NCBI GenBank assembly: GCA_012799265.1
Contig: JAAZLP010000086.1
Location: forward strand, 1 to 9,618
Origin: Phyllobacteriaceae bacterium
GTDB lineage: Bacteria > Pseudomonadota > Alphaproteobacteria > Rhizobiales > Devosiaceae
Length of the DNA stretch: 9,618 bases
Direction: 5' to 3'
Shown here: positions 6,915 to 9,618 of the stretch, piece after piece
Position numbering within the stretch: the stretch's first letter is position 1
Layout: the number at the start of each line of letters is the position of its first letter
The notes under the pieces: model-generated
Databases searched by the model: none
Told to the model about the DNA's origin: nothing
Seen by the model: the letters and a program-made list of their open reading frames with translations, nothing else
Made by a program: the position numbers and the translations under genes

Positions 6915-8297
6915 CTATTGCGGAACGGTGCGCAGTTCCTGCCACACGTCTTCGACAGCCTGCGTATAGGGCACGGCAGTCTTGACGGCGACCGGAAGAC
7001 CGAGATCCTGGGCGGTGAGGCGCCCCATCGCGTTCAGCAGCGCAAATGTCGCGACGATCTTGCCGTTGCCTGCATTTATCTGCGCCTCGCGTGCGCTGGT
7101 CAGATCAGCCTGGGCGTTCAGCACTTCCAGCGTCGTACGCGTTCCAAGATCGCGCTCCTGGATGACGCCATCAAGAACCGTCCGGCTGGATGCCACGCCG
7201 GCCTGTGCAGCCTGGATCTGTGCATCTGCGCTCTGGATCCCGGTCCATGCGGCAATCACTGCTGCCCGGATTTGGTCATAGGCACCCATAGCGCTCACCT
7301 CGGCACCGATCTGTCGCAGATTGGCCTGGCGAACGGCGGAGCCGATCTTGCCGCCTGCATAAATTGGCACAGAGATATTGAAGCCTAGAGAGGCAGAGAG
7401 CCCGCCCGAACTGGTGACCGCCAGCGCCGCATTGCGGTTACCCTGGCTCCATTGCCCCCCGGCAGTACCCGTAATGGTAGCGGTCGGGCCGAACCCGGAT
7501 TCGGCGGCATCACTGCCCGCCTGTGCGGCGCGGATGCCAGCCTTGGCAAGCAGAATCCCAGGGTGGCCGATTTCTGCTTCAGAGATAGCGGCGTCCAAAG
7601 AACGCGGAATCAAGTTGGCGTAATTATGCGAGGTGCTCAGATTCTGCGGGCGCATCCCGACAAGGCGCTGAAAGCTGGCTTCATCTGCTTCAAGCTGGCT
7701 GCGGGCTGCCTGGTACATTGCCTGACCAGATGCGAGGCGAGCTTGGGCCTGCGCCACATCGATCCGAGTGCCCTCGCCCACTTCAAGGCGATCTTCCGCA
7801 GACTTGAGCTGCGCCTGGAAGAAGGTCAGGTTTTCCTGACGGAGGGCTACTAGTTCCCGACCTCCCAACACAGCCATATAGGCCTGAACGACCTCAAACA
7901 GGACGCGCTGTTCTGCATTGCGAAGGGTGTGCTCAGCAACTTCCGCCTGAGCCCGCGCGAGCTCGATCTGCGACTCCGTCAGATTGCTGTCGTAGATGGT
8001 CTGGTTATACCGAAGCCCAGCATTCAAGCTGGAATTATTGGTCCAGGTGCTGTTTCCGAGTGCAATGTCGTAACTGCCCCCAACGGAAGCCCCGATGGTA
8101 GGAAGGCGTCCTGCCTTCGCTCCAACGATACCTTCCGCGGCCACCTTTGCGTCGATCAGAGCCGACTGCAGGTCCGGTGCATGATCATAAGCCGCTGCTA
8201 GCGCCTGCGACAGGGACTGCGCGTTGGCCGGTACACTGGAAGCCAGCGCCACGGTCAGGCTCAAAAGGCTTGCGCTCAAAATCCCGCGAAATTTCAT
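6915..8297 (-). CDS. tolC: TolC-family outer-membrane efflux/secretion channel
   Basis: 460 residues from the ATG at 8297. An in-frame ATG at 8321 is possible, but 8297 gives a standard signal peptide (core about 6-20, cleavage after PANA at 23-26) and has GGAG 8 nt upstream. TolC trimers form an outer-membrane beta-barrel continued by a periplasmic alpha-helical tunnel, the exit duct for RND pumps and type I secretion. The internal duplication of the family is visible: VGEGTRIDVAQAQARLA (173-189) and its partner LGTRTTLEVLNAQADL (384-399) are the matching helix segments of the two halves. Beta-strand regions lie near 68-101 (Gly/Ser/Asn/Tyr rich) and 271-313. No inner-membrane or adaptor partner is in view, as is usual for a general TolC shared by several systems. 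BepC of Brucella is the likely functional analogue, by family knowledge. Confidence 0.95.
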   Translation of the reverse strand: MKFRGILSASLLSLTVALASSVPANAQSLSQALAAAYDHAPDLQSALIDAKVAAEGIVGAKAGRLPTIGASVGGSYDIALGNSTWTNNSSLNAGLRYNQTIYDSNLTESQIELARAQAEVAEHTLRNAEQRVLFEVVQAYMAVLGGRELVALRQENLTFFQAQLKSAEDRLEVGEGTRIDVAQAQARLASGQAMYQAARSQLEADEASFQRLVGMRPQNLSTSHNYANLIPRSLDAAISEAEIGHPGILLAKAGIRAAQAGSDAAESGFGPTATITGTAGGQWSQGNRNAALAVTSSGGLSASLGFNISVPIYAGGKIGSAVRQANLRQIGAEVSAMGAYDQIRAAVIAAWTGIQSADAQIQAAQAGVASSRTVLDGVIQERDLGTRTTLEVLNAQADLTSAREAQINAGNGKIVATFALLNAMGRLTAQDLGLPVAVKTAVPYTQAVEDVWQELRTVPQ

Positions 8298-8358
8298 GAA
8301 CCAATCTCCATATCCGACCATCAGTACGCCTGGCCAAACAGGTGCACAACCTACACCA

Positions 8359-8388
8359 ATTATCTCAATAATGTTTATCCAGTGTTCG
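8359..8388 (-). promoter_or_regulatory. Candidate tolC promoter overlapped by an AT-rich dyad
   Basis: On the minus strand GATAAT (8364-8359) matches the -10 consensus at five of six positions. CGAACA (8388-8383) lies 18 nt upstream as a weak -35. A perfect dyad ATTAT-CTCA-ATAAT (8359-8372) covers the -10 box and would suit a repressor such as a MarR- or TetR-type regulator. The leader would be about 55 nt. No regulator gene is nearby. Confidence 0.4.
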
Positions 8389-8407
8389 CGTCGCTTCGTG
8401 ACACTGG
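8379..8407 (-). terminator. Hairpin between pcm and tolC
   Basis: CCAGTGT (8379-8385) and ACACTGG (8401-8407) pair perfectly. The stem extends inward through CGCG/CGTG (one G-U pair, one bulged T) to a 6-nt loop. It starts about 19 nt after the pcm stop. A smaller stem TGGTG/CACCA (8405-8417) overlaps it. There is no T-run on the minus strand, so it is a weak terminator candidate that also abuts the tolC promoter region. Confidence 0.4.
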
Positions 8408-8425
8408 TGCAACACCATTTCCTGC

Positions 8426-9079
8426 CTAAAACACGAATACGTCTCCCGACGGCCTTGGATCGAGTGGCGGCAGCGATGCATTGAAAGAAGCCTCGCGCTG
8501 GAAATCATCGCCTGTTCGCTGAACCAGCGTGGCCACCCCAACGCCTCCCTCACGGATCAGCGCCACCAGTCGTCCGCCATCCGTCAGCCGCTTCAATAAG
8601 GCGTCGGGAATAGCGTCAACCGCACCTTCGATCAGAATGACCTCGAATTGCGCATCGCCCAGGCCCGCCTCATCGCCACTGACGATTTGCGCGTTTGACG
8701 GCGTCAGCCGGGAAATATTGGTCTGTGCGATCTCAGCGAGACGCGCATCCGCCTCCAGGCCCACCACCTCACGCGCCAAAGCCGCAAGCACCGCTGTAGA
8801 ATAGCCCGTACCCGCGCCGACATCGAGAACCCGATCGTCAGCGCCCACCTTGGCCAGTTGCACGAGCCGGGCGAAAGTCGTCGGATCTGAGAGAAAGCGT
8901 CCAGTACCCTTATCCAGAATATGGACGGCGTCGATGTAGGCAAGGCTGCTACGATCTTCAGGCACGAAGATTTCGCGCGGCACCTGTCCCATTGCCGCCA
9001 GAACTCGCCGGTCGAGCACGCCGCCAGCGCGAAGCTGACTTTCAACCATGGCTGTGCGAGCGACGGCGTGTTCGAGCAA
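8426..9079 (-). CDS. pcm: Protein-L-isoaspartate O-methyltransferase family protein
   Basis: 217 residues if translation starts at the TTG at 9079; a shorter form starts at the ATG at 9049 (residue 11). The TTG start keeps a short N-terminal helix that I recall in related proteins before the MVESQLR segment, but neither start has a good ribosome binding site. Seen: PREIFVPE (34-41), the SAM-binding motif I LDVGAGTGYS (85-94), an acidic motif II (VVGLEAD, 105-111) and IEGAVDAIPDALLKRL (150-165). The family methylates isoaspartyl residues in aged proteins for repair. The substrate loop here is divergent: canonical enzymes have an ISQP-like motif, here LSDP (63-66), with Ser64 kept. True PCMT activity is therefore likely but not certain. 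It precedes tolC on the same strand, with a 128-bp gap. Confidence 0.88.
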   Translation of the reverse strand: MLEHAVARTAMVESQLRAGGVLDRRVLAAMGQVPREIFVPEDRSSLAYIDAVHILDKGTGRFLSDPTTFARLVQLAKVGADDRVLDVGAGTGYSTAVLAALAREVVGLEADARLAEIAQTNISRLTPSNAQIVSGDEAGLGDAQFEVILIEGAVDAIPDALLKRLTDGGRLVALIREGGVGVATLVQRTGDDFQREASFNASLPPLDPRPSGDVFVF

Positions 9080-9096
9080 GGTACCGACCAGACGAG

Positions 9097-9102
9097 ATTA
9101 TA
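9097..9102 (-). promoter_or_regulatory. Perfect -10 box upstream of pcm
   Basis: TATAAT on the minus strand matches the -10 consensus exactly; no good -35 is seen at 16-18 nt (GC-rich CGGGCC region). Transcription from it would start near 9090. That leaves about 11 nt before the TTG at 9079, or about 40 nt before the ATG at 9049, so it bears on the choice of start. Confidence 0.45.
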
Positions 9103-9154
9103 TGCTAGTCGTGAATATAGGCCCGACACATCCTTGGCAATCGTTCACCGCTGC

Positions 9155-9174
9155 CCGCGGCAAAGACGCCGCGG
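9155..9174 (-). terminator. GC-rich hairpin after the 54-residue gene
   Basis: CCGCGGC (9155-9161) and GCCGCGG (9168-9174) form a perfect 7-bp, all-GC stem with a 6-nt loop, 2 nt beyond the stop codon of the small gene. There is no T-run, so it may be a weak terminator or an mRNA-end structure separating the gene from pcm. Confidence 0.45.
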
Positions 9175-9176
9175 TC

Positions 9177-9341
9177 TCAGCGACGCTCGCCCGGCCCTTT
9201 CTTCACCTCGCGATCACCGTCCACAGGCTGATCCTGCTCGGACCCATCGGGTCGTTTGCCCAAGTCGTCGATATTGTCGTCCTTCTGGTTGCCCGGTCTC
9301 GTTTCCGTCGGCGCAGGCTTTCCTTTTGTTTGCTCAGACAT
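9177..9341 (-). CDS. Small hydrophilic hypothetical protein (54 residues)
   Basis: I do not recognise this protein. The ATG at 9341 is preceded by GGGAG with a 7-nt spacer, a good ribosome binding site. The frame stays open further upstream to 9476, but without a comparable site. The product is almost wholly polar: Lys, Arg, Asp, Glu, Gln, Pro and Gly dominate, and there is no Cys, Trp, Tyr or Phe, no signal peptide and no membrane segment. It is probably disordered. Blocks such as QKDDNIDDLGKRPDGSEQ (19-36) and a basic tail KKGPGERR (47-54) are visible. It is followed by a GC-rich hairpin and then pcm on the same strand, and is divergent from tRNA-Cys. Small charged proteins of this type are common in Hyphomicrobiales and mostly uncharacterised. 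The support is the ribosome binding site and position, not homology. Confidence 0.6.
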   Translation of the reverse strand: MSEQTKGKPAPTETRPGNQKDDNIDDLGKRPDGSEQDQPVDGDREVKKGPGERR

Positions 9342-9423
9342 CGTCCGTCTCCCGAATGCGTTCAGAGGATGCAACTGCCGATCACCGTTGACGTTCCCGA
9401 CATGCGGTCTTCGCGTCGCATTT

Positions 9424-9472
9424 GGGGAAAGTTCATCAGGAGCCAAGCAGGCACTTGCATTCGTCTTTCCCC
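9424..9472. repeat. Inverted repeat upstream of tRNA-Cys
   Basis: GGGGAAAG (9424-9431) and CTTTCCCC (9465-9472) are perfect 8-bp inverted arms, extendable by TTT (9421-9423) with AAA (9475-9477) across a 2-nt bulge. A second pair GGAGCCA (9439-9445)/TGGCTCC (9485-9491) crosses it. It lies in the divergent control region between the 54-residue gene and tRNA-Cys. Function unknown. Confidence 0.35.
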
Positions 9473-9483
9473 TCAAATACGTA
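9455..9483 (+). promoter_or_regulatory. Tentative tRNA-Cys promoter
   Basis: TTGCAT (9455-9460) is a fair -35. At a 17-nt spacing lies TACGTA (9478-9483), a poor -10, placing the start a few bases before the tRNA 5' end as expected. Position is the main support. Confidence 0.3.
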
Positions 9484-9495
9484 CTGGCTCCCAGA

Positions 9496-9569
9496 GGCCG
9501 CGTGGCGGAGTGGTTACGCAGCGGATTGCAAATCCGTGCACTCCGGTTCGATTCCGGACGCGGCCTCCA
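9496..9569 (+). tRNA. tRNA-Cys (anticodon GCA)
   Basis: The 74-nt cloverleaf is complete. The acceptor stem is GGCCGCG (9496-9502) with CGCGGCC (9559-9565), followed by discriminator U (9566, the Cys identity base) and an encoded CCA (9567-9569). The D arm has a GCG/CGC stem and GG in the loop. The anticodon stem GCGGA/TCCGT encloses loop TTGCAAA, with GCA at 9528-9530. The T arm is TCCGG-TTCGATT-CCGGA. It decodes UGC and UGU codons. The remaining 49 bp of the window hold no recognisable feature. Confidence 0.97.
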
Positions 9570-9618
9570 TTCACCAAAATCGCGAATAGCCAGCCCTCTT
9601 GGTAGAGACTAGCGGGAC

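Noticed and set aside
8426..9079. pcm-tolC-popZ-valS order as a new functional cluster
   Set aside because: I recall similar orders in other alphaproteobacteria, and hairpins between the genes suggest mainly separate transcripts.
9496..9618. tRNA-Cys as an integration site for a mobile element
   Set aside because: No integrase and no repeated tRNA 3' end are visible; only 49 bp lie beyond the tRNA.

Overview
The window looks like a stretch of core chromosome from an alphaproteobacterium, most likely of the order Hyphomicrobiales (Rhizobiales). Three things point there: an ExoR-type periplasmic Sel1-repeat protein, a PopZ polar organiser beside valS, and high GC with GC-rich third positions. 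The genus cannot be fixed from this sequence; a Devosia-like or related soil bacterium is a guess. There is no transposase, integrase, phage gene or CRISPR array, and I see no undescribed multi-gene system.

Layout from left to right: the 3' part of a serine beta-lactamase-like hydrolase (+, cut by the window edge) is followed after 11 bp by an exodeoxyribonuclease III (+). The nuclease converges on exoR (-), and both stop codons lie in the arms of one inverted repeat. A gap of about 570 bp with no convincing gene follows, ending in the strong terminator of valS. A run of minus-strand genes then reads leftward: pcm-like methyltransferase, tolC, popZ and valS. Each has its own intergenic region, and most of those carry a hairpin and promoter-like or operator-like dyads. 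Right of pcm is a 54-residue hydrophilic protein (-), and then tRNA-Cys(GCA) on the plus strand.

The genes do housekeeping and envelope jobs: DNA base-excision repair (xth), negative control of the ExoS/ChvI envelope response (exoR), tRNA-Val charging (valS), chromosome anchoring at the pole (popZ), export through the outer membrane (tolC), a PCMT-fold methyltransferase, and cysteine tRNA. The most useful leads are in the control regions. They are a perfect 9-bp palindrome around a possible -35 box of valS plus a leader hairpin, two GANTC (CcrM-type) sites with a dyad upstream of popZ, an AT-rich dyad over the likely tolC -10 box, and the small uncharacterised gene beside tRNA-Cys.
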